A stretch of DNA of 64,000 nt from Algoriphagus resistens (GCF_001442615.1 NZ_LMXN01000007.1:124001-188000); one strand, 5' to 3'. Counted from the stretch's first letter, positions 9,480 through 18,543 are shown. A program made the numbers and translations. Notes: generated from the sequence alone by a model not told the origin.

Positions 9480-12400
9480 ATGCTCATCAAATTTACCCGT
9501 TATCTGTTGGTAGCCGGGGTGACTGGAGTGCTCGCACTCCCACTTTCCGCAAAAGGCCAAAATCTCACACAGCTTGCCAAAGGACCAACTACTGAGCAGA
9601 AGTTGGAAAAAAAGAACCTTGAATCCTCGCTCAAAGAGCTGGAAGATCTTTATGCCATTTCGATTGCATACCCTTCTACTTTGGTAGATTCTGAAAAAAG
9701 AATCCCTGCTGCAATCAACTCCAAACTCACTGCTGAAGAGAACCTACAGCGCATCCTAAAAGGGAGCCAAATTCAATTCAGAAAAGGCTCAGGAAGCTTC
9801 TATATGCTTGAGCAATCCGAGACTCAAGATCCTAAAACAGCTCCTGCACCCGCTAATTTCACTTATCAAACACTAACTCCAACTACCCGAAAAATAGAGA
9901 GAACTATCCAGGGGGTTGTCCTCGATGATACTCAGGTCCCCATTCCTGGTGCAAGTGTCCTAATAAAAGGGACGATGAACGGGGTGGTGACTGATATTGA
10001 TGGAAAATTCACACTTACCCTGGAAGATGACAGCGCCGATGCAACCCTGATGGTTTCCTTTATAGGATTCACAACACAGGAGATCATAGTCGGGACCACC
10101 TCCATGTTCACGATAGAATTAGCCTCATCTGATCTGGCATTGAATGAGGTGGTCGTTACTGCATTTGGGCTAGAGCGGGACAAAAAAGCACTTGGATATT
10201 CTACACAAAGCGTAGATGGAAAAGCACTTACCGAATCCCGGCCAAGTAATGTGGCAAACAGTCTCTCAGGTAGGGTGGCAGGTGTTCAGGTGACAGGAAA
10301 TTCCATGCCGGGAAGCGGTGCCCATGTAGTAATAAGAGGCTCTTCCTCAGTAGCGGGAAATAACCAGCCTCTTGTGGTAGTAGATGGAGTACCGTTAGAG
10401 CAAACTTCCAGCAGACAGTATGGAAATGGGCTATCCGAAATAAGCCCGGACAACATCAAGGAAATGACCATCCTGAAAGGTGCTACAGCTGCCGCATTGT
10501 ACGGTTCACGTGCAGCAAATGGAGTGATCATGGTTACCACCAAGAATGGCGCCGGCACCAAAGGTATAGGCATAGAATTCAACAGCAACATGACTATAGA
10601 CAACCCGCTGATAAAACCGGACTTTCAGAATACCTACGGGGGAGGCGCTGGCTATAGAACCTGGTATGTGGACGGAAGAAACGGATTTGACGCAGATGGA
10701 ATCCGCGGAACTGCCGGGGTGGATGAAAGCTGGGGAGCTCCTATGGACGGCAGCATGGTACCTCTCTGGTATTCTGCCCCGGAAAAAGTAGCCCTTTTGC
10801 CGCAACCAAACAACTGGGAGGATTTCTGGGAAACAGGACATAGTGTTTCGAATACCATTGCTCTTTCTGGAGGAAATGACCAAGGCAGCTTCAGGGTAGC
10901 TATAGGCAGATTGGATCAGACCAGTATAATGGCTGACAACGATTATTACCGGAACAACTTTAAACTAAACACCTCCTATAAGTTCGTCCCAAAGCTCCAA
11001 ATGAGTGTGAATGCGGAATATGTTAAGTCAGGCTCAGACAACAGAGGTTTCACTGGTAGCCAGGATTTCATCTGGGCTCACCGACACACAGACTACACCA
11101 AGCTTAAGAACTGGGAAGATTATTACGAAATCCAAAGACAAACTTTCAGACCGGGTGATGACTATCCCTACGCGAACTGGCAGCATGAATACTTTTCAAA
11201 TCCATTTTTCAACCAAGTGTATTTGCCCAATTCAAATGAGAAAGACCGTTTAGTAGGAAGTATTGCACTGAACTACGACATAAGTGAAAACTTCAGCATT
11301 ATGGCTCGATCAGGAACGGATTACTGGACTGACACCCGAATCAACATCACCAGTGCTGAAAGTTTCAAAAATAATGTCAAAAGATTTGGATCATACTCAG
11401 AATCAGTCCTAAACAGTCAGGAAACAAACAGCGATGTAATTCTGACTTTTGATAAGGATCTGACACAAAGACTTTCTCTGAAAGTTCAAGCCGGAGCAAA
11501 CAACAGAGTCAACAATTACAAAAGTAACGCTGTAACCGTAGGTCAGCTTACCATTGATGGATTATACAACCTAGGCAATTATGCAAGTCCTGTCACTCCT
11601 TCCAGTACGATCAGAAAACAAGTTGTAAACAGTGTTTTTGGTTCAGCGCAATTTGGCTTCAACAATTACCTTTTCCTTGATGTAACCGGGAGAAATGATT
11701 GGTCCAGTACACTTCCGACCAATCAAAACTCATTCTTTTATCCGTCTGTAGCTATGAGTGCAGTATTGACGGATATTTTCAATGTGCAATCTGGAATCCT
11801 ATCATTCGCCAAAATCAGAGGAAGTATAGCCCAAGTAGGCAACGATGCAGATCCATACCTGTTAAATCAAGTATATACTTCAGAAGGTCTTTGGGCGGGA
11901 ACTACTCCCACCTATGCAGAATCAAACGAGATAGCTAATAGAACACTAAAGCCAGAAATCACCACAGGAAAAGAAGTAGGATTGGATTTGAGGTTTTTTG
12001 AGGGACGGGCAGGAATCGACTTCACTTACTACCACCAGTCCACTGTAAACCAAATCCTGGCGGTATCTATCTCTACGGCATCAGGATATAGCAGTCAAAT
12101 TCTAAATGCAGGTGAAATCACCAACCAAGGCATTGAACTTACTGTAAATGCCACACCTATCAACACCGCATCTGGATTTAGCTGGTACACCGCATTCAAT
12201 TTTGCGAGAAACAGAAACAAGGTAGTAGAACTGGCTAAGGGTCTGGAAAACTACATTTTGGGTACCCAAAACTCGCTGACATCTGAAGCCCGGGTTGGCC
12301 AGCCTTATGGCTCGCTTTACGGAAGAAGATACCTTCGTAGTCCTGAGGGAGAGCTAGTGTATAACAACGGGCTTCCTATTCTGGAGGAAGGAACCTTTAT

Positions 12401-12956
12401 TTTAGGCAATATCCAGCCAGATTGGATAGGCGGATGGACCAACTCATTGGCATACAAAGGTCTTGAGCTAAACACCCTGATCGACATGAAAATGGGTGGA
12501 GATATTTTCGATGTAGGTACCGGCCTTGCCAGAAAAACAGGACAATATGCTGAGACGGCCATCGGACGTGAAGAAGGAGTAATAGGAAAGGGAGTAATGA
12601 ATGTAGGCACTAGTGAAGAACCTATATATGTTCCCAATGATGTAATCGCAGATGCCACTACTTTCTGGAATTCCCAAAACCCACGAACCTATCATGAAAC
12701 AGGAATTTTTGATGGGACCTATGTAAAGCTACGGGAACTATCACTGGGATACGTTTTCCCTAAAAGATTCTTAGGTAATAAGTTTATCCAGACGATGAAG
12801 CTCTCTTTGGTCGGACGAAACTTGGCTATACTTTATAAGAACCATCCTCATATGGATCCAGAAGTAGATGGAAAAGGTGGGAATGGTCAAGGGTTTTCTT
12901 ATGGAGAAATGCCCTCCACCCGGAATCTGGGATTCAATCTTAATGTGACATTCTGA
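9480..12956 (+). CDS. SusC/RagA TonB-linked outer-membrane receptor with signalling (STN) domain
   Basis: TonB-dependent outer-membrane transporter of 1158 residues. A signal peptide at 1-26 ends with LSAKGQ. An STN domain (about 50-115) can contact FecR. A carboxypeptidase-regulatory-like domain covers about 143-215 (IQGVVLDDTQVPIPGASV through VSFIGFTTQEI). The plug (about 228-360) contains SGRVAGVQV, VVIRGSSSV and PLVVVDGVPLE, and the beta-barrel ends in the aromatic C-terminus NLNVTF. It pairs with the SusD protein that follows after 115 bp containing a short repeat element. STN domains are kept only where the receptor also signals, which fits the adjacent sigma/FecR pair. The downstream aminotransferase and permease suggest an amino-acid-like or peptide cargo rather than a glycan, since no glycoside hydrolase is present; this is inference. 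Confidence 0.95.
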   Translation: MLIKFTRYLLVAGVTGVLALPLSAKGQNLTQLAKGPTTEQKLEKKNLESSLKELEDLYAISIAYPSTLVDSEKRIPAAINSKLTAEENLQRILKGSQIQFRKGSGSFYMLEQSETQDPKTAPAPANFTYQTLTPTTRKIERTIQGVVLDDTQVPIPGASVLIKGTMNGVVTDIDGKFTLTLEDDSADATLMVSFIGFTTQEIIVGTTSMFTIELASSDLALNEVVVTAFGLERDKKALGYSTQSVDGKALTESRPSNVANSLSGRVAGVQVTGNSMPGSGAHVVIRGSSSVAGNNQPLVVVDGVPLEQTSSRQYGNGLSEISPDNIKEMTILKGATAAALYGSRAANGVIMVTTKNGAGTKGIGIEFNSNMTIDNPLIKPDFQNTYGGGAGYRTWYVDGRNGFDADGIRGTAGVDESWGAPMDGSMVPLWYSAPEKVALLPQPNNWEDFWETGHSVSNTIALSGGNDQGSFRVAIGRLDQTSIMADNDYYRNNFKLNTSYKFVPKLQMSVNAEYVKSGSDNRGFTGSQDFIWAHRHTDYTKLKNWEDYYEIQRQTFRPGDDYPYANWQHEYFSNPFFNQVYLPNSNEKDRLVGSIALNYDISENFSIMARSGTDYWTDTRINITSAESFKNNVKRFGSYSESVLNSQETNSDVILTFDKDLTQRLSLKVQAGANNRVNNYKSNAVTVGQLTIDGLYNLGNYASPVTPSSTIRKQVVNSVFGSAQFGFNNYLFLDVTGRNDWSSTLPTNQNSFFYPSVAMSAVLTDIFNVQSGILSFAKIRGSIAQVGNDADPYLLNQVYTSEGLWAGTTPTYAESNEIANRTLKPEITTGKEVGLDLRFFEGRAGIDFTYYHQSTVNQILAVSISTASGYSSQILNAGEITNQGIELTVNATPINTASGFSWYTAFNFARNRNKVVELAKGLENYILGTQNSLTSEARVGQPYGSLYGRRYLRSPEGELVYNNGLPILEEGTFILGNIQPDWIGGWTNSLAYKGLELNTLIDMKMGGDIFDVGTGLARKTGQYAETAIGREEGVIGKGVMNVGTSEEPIYVPNDVIADATTFWNSQNPRTYHETGIFDGTYVKLRELSLGYVFPKRFLGNKFIQTMKLSLVGRNLAILYKNHPHMDPEVDGKGGNGQGFSYGEMPSTRNLGFNLNVTF

Positions 12957-12985
12957 TCAATCATTCTACCTACAAAGAACTCATC

Positions 12986-13075
12986 ATGAAATCGAGCATA
13001 ACGTCACTCAGACTGATAATTATCCTACGTGCGAGATTCCATGTGGCCTTTGAAAGACAAATTATTAACACATGA
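12986..13075 (+). repeat. MKSS/ARFH short repeat element, copy A, overlapping the susD start
   Basis: A 29-codon frame starting MKSSITSLRL and containing RARFHVAFERQ. Its TGA (13073-13075) overlaps the susD ATG (13072-13074) as ATGA, which would couple translation if the frame is read. The middle differs from the other copies and is two codons shorter, but a GTC-ACTCA-GAC hairpin and the palindrome GATAATTATC sit where the other copies have hairpins. The ends (ATGAAATCGAGCAT and GTGCGAGATTCCATGTGGCC) are strongly conserved. Confidence 0.78.
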
Positions 13076-14532
13076 AAAGACTATACATTTCTTCCATCGC
13101 ACTATTTCTTCTGACTTTCGGTACAATGACATCTTGTACCAAGGATTTTGAAGAAACCAACACAGATCCAAACAATCCGGTTTCCATTGCCCCATCCTTG
13201 CTTCTACCGAATGCAATTCAAGTGGTGGTAGACAGATACTGGGGACATAGCACCAGATATGAACGGCTCAACATCGATGCGGCAATGTGCTGGATCCAGC
13301 ACCTATCGCGGAATATCTACATTAATGCTGAAGGGGATAGTTATGAAATTCCTCTTACAATCTCTTCTGGCACCTGGAACAATCTTTACCGGGATGCATT
13401 GATCAATTTCGAAAAAGTAAAATCACTATCCGCTCCGGGAGAACCTTATGAAAATGCCAATTATGTAGGCATCGCTATGGTGATGCAGTCATTTGCTTAT
13501 GCATACCTAACAGATGTATTTGGCCCTATTCCCTACTCTGAGGCACTTAAGGGTACTGCAGAAGAAGCCATAAACTCGCCCAAGTACGATTCTATGGAGG
13601 AAGTGTATGCAGGGATACTAGCGGATCTGATGGAAGCAAACGACCATCTTTCCACTTCTGCCCCTGCGGTAGTCGGAGATATCATGTTTAACGGAGACAT
13701 CATGAAGTGGAAGCGTTTTGCAAATTCACTCGCACTGAGAATCGCAAATAGACAAGCGACTAAAAAACCCGCTGAGTCTAAAGCTATCATGAGCCAAATT
13801 CTCTCAGATCCTGCTAAATACCCAATTATCGAAAACAATTCCCAAACAGCTGAATTAATCCATTTCGATGTGATAGGCAGCAGAAACAAAATGTTTGATG
13901 TCTTCTCAACCCGGTCTGACTGGAACATCAGCTCTACACTAATAAACAAACTTCTTGAACTTGATGATGAACGAATCACAGTGTATGCCCAACCTCTTGA
14001 AGACGGATCCTATGCAGGACTTCCAAATGGACTGACGGATGCAGCAGCAGGCAATTACAACGCTTCCAGAATCGGGCTTAAATACTTAGACCCAACCGCC
14101 CCGAGCGTCCTGATGACTCACGCAGAGGTGGAATTCATCAAAGCCGAGGCGGCATTGGACGGTGATATAGAAGGAGATGCAGCCGAATTTCTGGAAAGCG
14201 CCATTAAGGCATCTTTCATACAGCAAGGCCTGATCATGCCAAGTGACTACATGAACCGCATAGGTGGGGTGACTAAAGAAAATATCATGACCCAAAAGTG
14301 GATAGCCCTTTTTGGACAAGGTGTAGAAGCCTGGAATGAATACCGAAGAACAGGCTATCCGGTCATGCCCGCACCTAATCCCAGCGCCGTGTTTTCCAAT
14401 GAAGGGATACTTCCTACCCGCATAGAATATCCTACTTCAGAATATTCACTAAACAAAACAAACCTGGACGAGGGAGTAAGCAAACTCGGTGGCTCAGACA
14501 ACATGAGGACTCCACTGTGGTGGGTAGAATAA
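13072..14532 (+). CDS. SusD/RagB-family outer-membrane lipoprotein
   Basis: Surface-exposed substrate-binding lipoprotein of 486 residues. The signal peptide ends in a lipobox with Cys22 (GTMTSC), followed by an acidic KDFEETNTDPNNP stretch common in SusD-like proteins and useful for surface export. TPR-like helices typical of the fold are seen around YLTDVFGPIPYSEA and KWKRFANSLALRIANR, and the end has the family pattern of a closing NMRTPLWW. It should cap the SusC-like barrel encoded just upstream. The sequence resembles the SusD-like group often paired with STN-bearing receptors. The ligand is unknown. Confidence 0.94.
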   Translation: MKRLYISSIALFLLTFGTMTSCTKDFEETNTDPNNPVSIAPSLLLPNAIQVVVDRYWGHSTRYERLNIDAAMCWIQHLSRNIYINAEGDSYEIPLTISSGTWNNLYRDALINFEKVKSLSAPGEPYENANYVGIAMVMQSFAYAYLTDVFGPIPYSEALKGTAEEAINSPKYDSMEEVYAGILADLMEANDHLSTSAPAVVGDIMFNGDIMKWKRFANSLALRIANRQATKKPAESKAIMSQILSDPAKYPIIENNSQTAELIHFDVIGSRNKMFDVFSTRSDWNISSTLINKLLELDDERITVYAQPLEDGSYAGLPNGLTDAAAGNYNASRIGLKYLDPTAPSVLMTHAEVEFIKAEAALDGDIEGDAAEFLESAIKASFIQQGLIMPSDYMNRIGGVTKENIMTQKWIALFGQGVEAWNEYRRTGYPVMPAPNPSAVFSNEGILPTRIEYPTSEYSLNKTNLDEGVSKLGGSDNMRTPLWWVE

Positions 14533-14567
14533 CTAGCCCCAATCTCTAAAATTAAACGGAAATCTAT

Positions 14568-14666
14568 ATGAAATCGACACGATTAAAATCATCATTAAAA
14601 CACAAGGCAACGGTTATTTTAATGGTCAAAGATTCCATCTGACCATCTTAAAACAATTATAAACAG
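14568..14666 (+). repeat. Decayed tandem copy of the MKSS/ARFH element (copy B')
   Basis: It begins ATGAAATCGACACGA and later has AGATTCCATCTGACC and TTAAAACAATTATAA, matching copy B base for base in long stretches. The reading frame is broken: the frame opened by the ATG ends early at TGA (14640-14642), while RFH followed by LKQL and TAA lies in another frame. It ends immediately before the ATG of copy B, so the two form a head-to-tail pair. Confidence 0.65.
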
Positions 14667-14753
14667 ATGAAATCGAGCATGTCGAAAACGACACACACTG
14701 GGATGATTATAATCCATGCGAGATTCCATATGACCCTAAAAGACAAAATATAA
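14667..14753 (+). repeat. MKSS/ARFH short repeat element, copy B
   Basis: A 28-codon frame starting MKSSMSKTTHTGMIII and continuing HARFHMTLKDKI, ending TAA at 14751-14753, four bases before the ATG of the following lipoprotein gene. It contains the perfect hairpin TGTCG-AAAA-CGACA and a second one, GGAT...ATCC around GATTATA. It is nearly identical to copy C 47 kb away (61691), so the sequence is under constraint or was recently copied. Confidence 0.8.
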
Positions 14754-14757
14754 TCAT

Positions 14758-15201
14758 ATGAAAAAGACATTCAATATATACCTAGTGCTTGCAGCCTTCT
14801 CCACAATTGCTTTCACTTCATCTTGTGTGGAAACTGAAGACTTGGCAACGCCAAACGTAGCATCTCCTGTGTTGGTCTTGCTTAACGGAACATCATTCGG
14901 TGCTGAATCCCCAGTGACTGTGGGATCCAAATTCTTGGAACTAGACAAAACAAACATCCTAGACCACACGCAAGGCATAGACTCTATCCCAGTCCCTAAC
15001 CTTAATATCGCTGTCTTTATCAATAACACTACAGAGGTAGCGAGTCTAGTGACCGACACCGAGGGAAGCGCAGACCTTGTTATTTCATGGGCTGACTTGG
15101 GTCTCTCTGAGGTGACAAGTGGCAGTCAGGTTCGATTAGAATTTACCGGCACCTACAAAGACGTATCCTTCAGGAAATATCATACAGTCCGGGTTAATTA
15201 A
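14758..15201 (+). CDS. Small putative lipoprotein of the SusCD locus, function unknown
   Basis: A 147-residue protein with a signal peptide and a lipobox around Cys23 (FTSSC). The mature part is rich in beta-branched residues and acidic, and probably forms one or two beta-sandwich repeats (TTEVASLVTDTEGSADLVIS, then VRLEFTGTYKDVSF). I do not recognise a family. Position between SusD and an exported aminotransferase suggests an accessory outer-membrane lipoprotein that helps bind or present the substrate. A tandem pair of the short repeat element fills the gap upstream. The start at 14758 is fixed by the signal peptide. Confidence 0.8.
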   Translation: MKKTFNIYLVLAAFSTIAFTSSCVETEDLATPNVASPVLVLLNGTSFGAESPVTVGSKFLELDKTNILDHTQGIDSIPVPNLNIAVFINNTTEVASLVTDTEGSADLVISWADLGLSEVTSGSQVRLEFTGTYKDVSFRKYHTVRVN

Positions 15202-15258
15202 CAAAACTCATCAATTAAACAATCCTACAAAATTTTCTATAATCTTAACACAACAGCT

Positions 15259-16428
15259 ATGAACCACTCAATTAACAGACGAAATTGGATCAAATCCAGC
15301 CTTATGGCAATGGGAACTATGGCAATGGCACCAGCATTTGCCCTTCCAAAAAACAAAGCACTAGCTGCGTACCAGCCAGACTCCATCCTGAATGAGCACA
15401 TCCCGGTTTTTCGATACGATGAAGCTCGATTGGTTGCAAAACTGAATGCCAATGAGAACCCTTACGGGCCTTCTCCGAAAGTGATCAAAGCCATTACAGA
15501 CTCCATTACTTTGGGTAACCGATACGGTCATGGTGAGGCGAAAATACTTATCGATATGATTGCCGAAAAAGAAGGGGTAAGTGCCGATCACATCATGTTA
15601 TCACCAGGTTCGTCGGACATTCTGGAAAAGACGGCATTTGTACAATTCATGAACGGAGGTAATGTAGTGTCAGCAGATCCTTCATACATGTCTCTGATGA
15701 ATACTGCCCAAAAACTTGGAGCAACCTGGAAGCCTGTATTATTGACTGGAGATTATCAGCATGATCTGGAGGGAATGGCTAAAGCTGTAGACTCTGAGAC
15801 CAACTTAGTCTATATCTGCAATCCTAACAACCCAACAGGGTCAATTACTGATGCCGCCAAATTAAAGGCATTCTGCTCTTCTATATCTGAGAAAACACCA
15901 GTGTTCGTGGATGAAGCCTATCTCGAATTCCTGGATAAACCTGAAGAAAGTTCAATGGTAAGCCTAGTGGCTGAGGGAAAGGATGTGATGATAGCCAGAA
16001 CATTCTCCAAAGTCCACGGAATGGCAGGGCTTAGAATCGGATATTTAGTAGCACTTCCAGAGCGAATCGAAAGCATCACCTCTAAGGTGAGAAGTACCAT
16101 GGGACTTTGTGTCACCTCTTTGAACGGCGCAATTGCAAGCATGAAAGATCCTGCCTTCATTACCAACTGTAGGAATATGAACACAGAATGCAGAGAATAC
16201 ACCAAAGGTGAAATTGCCTCCCTTGGATACGATATCATTCCTTCCCATACAAGCTTTATGATTTTCCCTCTTCGCATGGAAGGACAGCCATTTATGAAAG
16301 GTATGTATGACAGTGGAGTGGGCATCCGGGTGTTCAATATTGATAACAAACCGTGGTGCAGAGTGAGCATGGGAACCATGGACGAAATGGAAATTTTTGT
16401 CGATGCTTTCAAAAAAGTGACAGCCTAA
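15259..16428 (+). CDS. Tat-exported HisC-like PLP aminotransferase
   Basis: Class I/II pyridoxal-phosphate aminotransferase of 389 residues, closest by motif to histidinol-phosphate aminotransferases. Motifs are NANENPYGPSP (about 64-74), LSPGSSDILEKT (about 114-125), ICNPNNPTG (about 186-194), VDEAYLEF and the PLP lysine K251 in RTFSKVHGMAGLRIGY. The fold looks complete. Unusually, the protein starts with NRRNWIKSSLMAMG followed by an Ala/Met-rich stretch ending near ALAAY, a plausible twin-arginine signal; export would fit, because PLP enzymes fold with their cofactor in the cytoplasm. It is followed after 15 bp by an AEC permease gene and preceded by the SusCD genes, so it may process an imported amine or amino acid in the periplasm. 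No other histidine genes are nearby, so a biosynthetic HisC role is unlikely. Confidence 0.88.
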   Translation: MNHSINRRNWIKSSLMAMGTMAMAPAFALPKNKALAAYQPDSILNEHIPVFRYDEARLVAKLNANENPYGPSPKVIKAITDSITLGNRYGHGEAKILIDMIAEKEGVSADHIMLSPGSSDILEKTAFVQFMNGGNVVSADPSYMSLMNTAQKLGATWKPVLLTGDYQHDLEGMAKAVDSETNLVYICNPNNPTGSITDAAKLKAFCSSISEKTPVFVDEAYLEFLDKPEESSMVSLVAEGKDVMIARTFSKVHGMAGLRIGYLVALPERIESITSKVRSTMGLCVTSLNGAIASMKDPAFITNCRNMNTECREYTKGEIASLGYDIIPSHTSFMIFPLRMEGQPFMKGMYDSGVGIRVFNIDNKPWCRVSMGTMDEMEIFVDAFKKVTA

Positions 16429-16443
16429 GATTTACAACCAACT

Positions 16444-17580
16444 ATGAGTATTGCACTTCAGAAGACCCTATCGCTGCTTCTTTTGATAGTAATCGGGATA
16501 TTTCTCCAGAAAAAACTACAGAATGAGGACCAGAAAAAAGGGTTAAAAACTATAATTCTAACTATCGCTTTGCCGGCTATGATCTTTGTCGCATTGTTGA
16601 AAATCCAGATCAATCCGGATCTCCTGATTCTTCCGGTTTTGGCTCTGGTATTCAACATTGTAATGATCTTCCTTACCAGATACTCCCTACCATTCTTTGG
16701 AATCAGTGCTGATACTCCAGCTATGCGAACACTAATGTTGCTTCTTCCTTCATTAGCCCCAGGACTGACTTGCTTCCCATTTATAGTAGAATATTTGGGA
16801 GATGATGTGCTTGCCTGGGCTGCACTGGCGGATATTGGAAATAAACTATTCGTATTGGTGTTAGCTTATTTACTGGCTATGTCATGGTATTACAAAAACC
16901 AAAAACTCAAAGCTAGATCCAATGGCCAAAAAGTAAAAGAATTGCTGATAGCCATGATAAGTGAACCTATCAACCTAGTGATTCTGGTTGCTATAGTTCT
17001 GCTCAGTTTTGGCTTCAACATGGAAAGTATGCCCGGATATCTTAGCGAATCCATCTTGATGATGAAGGACATGATGACCCCGTTGGTTTTGATTTTCATA
17101 GGAATAGCTGTGATTTTCAAATGGGATCAACTGCGCATGATTGCTTCTATTCTCACTTTCAGAGCTGGATTCACCTTTGTGTTGAGTGGACTATTCATCT
17201 GGCTAGTACCTATGCCCTCTGAAGCGGCAATACTGCTAGCGGTAGTATTTCCTCAAAGCGCAGTGAGTTTCTGGCCATTTGCCCATATGTCGGCGATACG
17301 GAAGTTTGAATATGAAAATGAATCCCAGAAAGGCAATCCAACCTTTGATCTTGAATTGGGGATAAATGTCTTGGCAGTGTCTATGCCCTTCAGCACCTTA
17401 TTGATTTTGGGCGTTTTCACTTCGGGCAGCTACTTCACTTCCCCACTTCATGTCATCTCAATAGGGGCGTTGTTGGCAGGAGGAGCAATAGTACCTAAAG
17501 CTATCCAATGGATCAGAAGTGCTGATTTCAGCTTTGACAGCTTAAGCGATAAGGAATTAAAAGATAGTCCAGCGGAATAA
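16444..17580 (+). CDS. AEC-family (auxin efflux carrier-like) permease
   Basis: Inner-membrane protein of 378 residues with about ten hydrophobic helices in two halves. The first half covers about 5-165 and the second about 175-350, separated by a basic cytoplasmic loop (YYKNQKLKARSNGQKVKE). Length and the paired half-structure match the AEC/bile-acid-sodium-symporter-like carriers, which move organic acids or amino-acid-like compounds. It starts 15 bp after the exported aminotransferase and is followed by a strong terminator, so it is the last gene of the run that begins with SusC or with the sigma factor. Direction of transport cannot be read from the sequence. Confidence 0.82.
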   Translation: MSIALQKTLSLLLLIVIGIFLQKKLQNEDQKKGLKTIILTIALPAMIFVALLKIQINPDLLILPVLALVFNIVMIFLTRYSLPFFGISADTPAMRTLMLLLPSLAPGLTCFPFIVEYLGDDVLAWAALADIGNKLFVLVLAYLLAMSWYYKNQKLKARSNGQKVKELLIAMISEPINLVILVAIVLLSFGFNMESMPGYLSESILMMKDMMTPLVLIFIGIAVIFKWDQLRMIASILTFRAGFTFVLSGLFIWLVPMPSEAAILLAVVFPQSAVSFWPFAHMSAIRKFEYENESQKGNPTFDLELGINVLAVSMPFSTLLILGVFTSGSYFTSPLHVISIGALLAGGAIVPKAIQWIRSADFSFDSLSDKELKDSPAE

Positions 17581-17625
17581 CACCCAGTTAGTTTAGAGAA
17601 CAACAGATAGGTCTGATCAAATTAA

Positions 17626-17655
17626 AAAGCCCGAGCAATGCTTGGGCTTTTTTTT
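17626..17655 (+). terminator. Rho-independent terminator ending the SusCD/aminotransferase/permease run
   Basis: AAAGCCCGAGC pairs with GCTTGGGCTTT (one G-T pair) around a three-base loop, followed by eight or more T. It lies 45 bp after the permease stop codon. Confidence 0.93.
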
Positions 17656-17740
17656 AACCAAAATACCACTTAGCTTTTGATGATTGATTGAAAAACATCA
17701 AGTTTGATAATTCTAATTTCCTTATAAATTGATCTATAAA

Positions 17741-18523
17741 ATGTCATACAATAAGAATACATTAATCCAGGCTGCTGCCAACATAATCCTCTTCTTAGCC
17801 ATTGTTTCTTGCCAGAACAAAGTGGAAAGACAGCTTCCCGAGCTATCGCCTGAATTTATTGAGGTACTGGATGCTCATGGTGATTGGAAAAAATGGTATA
17901 ATGCCAAAGCTGAAAGCTATGCAATGATCCACGAAGGGGTTATGACCGAAGAAAATGCTTTCATCAATTTGGAGAGCAGAAAAATTCGACTCTCCAATAC
18001 CGAGTTTGAAATTGGTTTTGACGGGAATCAGACCTGGATCAGCCCAAACAGAGAGGCATACAAAGGGAAGTCGGTCAAATTTTACCACAACCTATATTTC
18101 TATTTTTTCAATATCCCTTATGTGTTTACAGACCAAGGGGTAACGGTAGAGAAAATAGCCGACAAATCTCTCAATGGTAAAAAGTACACGACTTTTCAGG
18201 CAAAGTTTGATTCAAATACAGGCTCCAGTCCACAGGATCAATATTTCATGCTGATTAACCCAGAGACAAAAAAAATAGAATATCTTCTTTATACTGTCAC
18301 TTATTTCGGCGATGAGCACCCATCATTAAATGCATTGAAATACGAGGACTATCGGGATTCAGACGGGGTGTTTTTCCCAAGGATCCTTACCGGATATACG
18401 TTGGAAAACGATTCTACGACGAATGTAAAATACCAAGTAACCTTTGCAGACGCACTACTCCTGGATGAGGAATTTGATTCAGAGATCTTTGAAAAACCTG
18501 AAGATGGCTTTTTTGCTGATTAA
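17741..18523 (+). CDS. DUF6503-like lipoprotein
   Basis: A 260-residue exported protein. I chose ATG 17741 over the in-frame TTG 12 bp earlier because it gives a clean lipoprotein signal with Cys24 (LAIVSC). The mature part begins with a helical segment (HGDWKKWYNAKAESYAM) and then alternates beta-strands, resembling the DUF6503 proteins of Bacteroidota, which are distantly LolA-like folds. It follows the terminator of the permease gene and is converged on by the alpha-E gene, so it is probably a single-gene unit. Function unknown. Confidence 0.78.
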   Translation: MSYNKNTLIQAAANIILFLAIVSCQNKVERQLPELSPEFIEVLDAHGDWKKWYNAKAESYAMIHEGVMTEENAFINLESRKIRLSNTEFEIGFDGNQTWISPNREAYKGKSVKFYHNLYFYFFNIPYVFTDQGVTVEKIADKSLNGKKYTTFQAKFDSNTGSSPQDQYFMLINPETKKIEYLLYTVTYFGDEHPSLNALKYEDYRDSDGVFFPRILTGYTLENDSTTNVKYQVTFADALLLDEEFDSEIFEKPEDGFFAD

Positions 18524-18543
18524 GATTTTGGCATGTAAGCCCA

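Noticed and set aside
15259-16428. Role as a histidine-biosynthesis HisC
   Set aside because: It has a Tat-type signal and no other his genes nearby; context favours an exported accessory enzyme.
17741-18523. Inclusion of the DUF6503 lipoprotein in the SusCD locus
   Set aside because: A strong terminator at 17626-17655 separates it from the permease gene.
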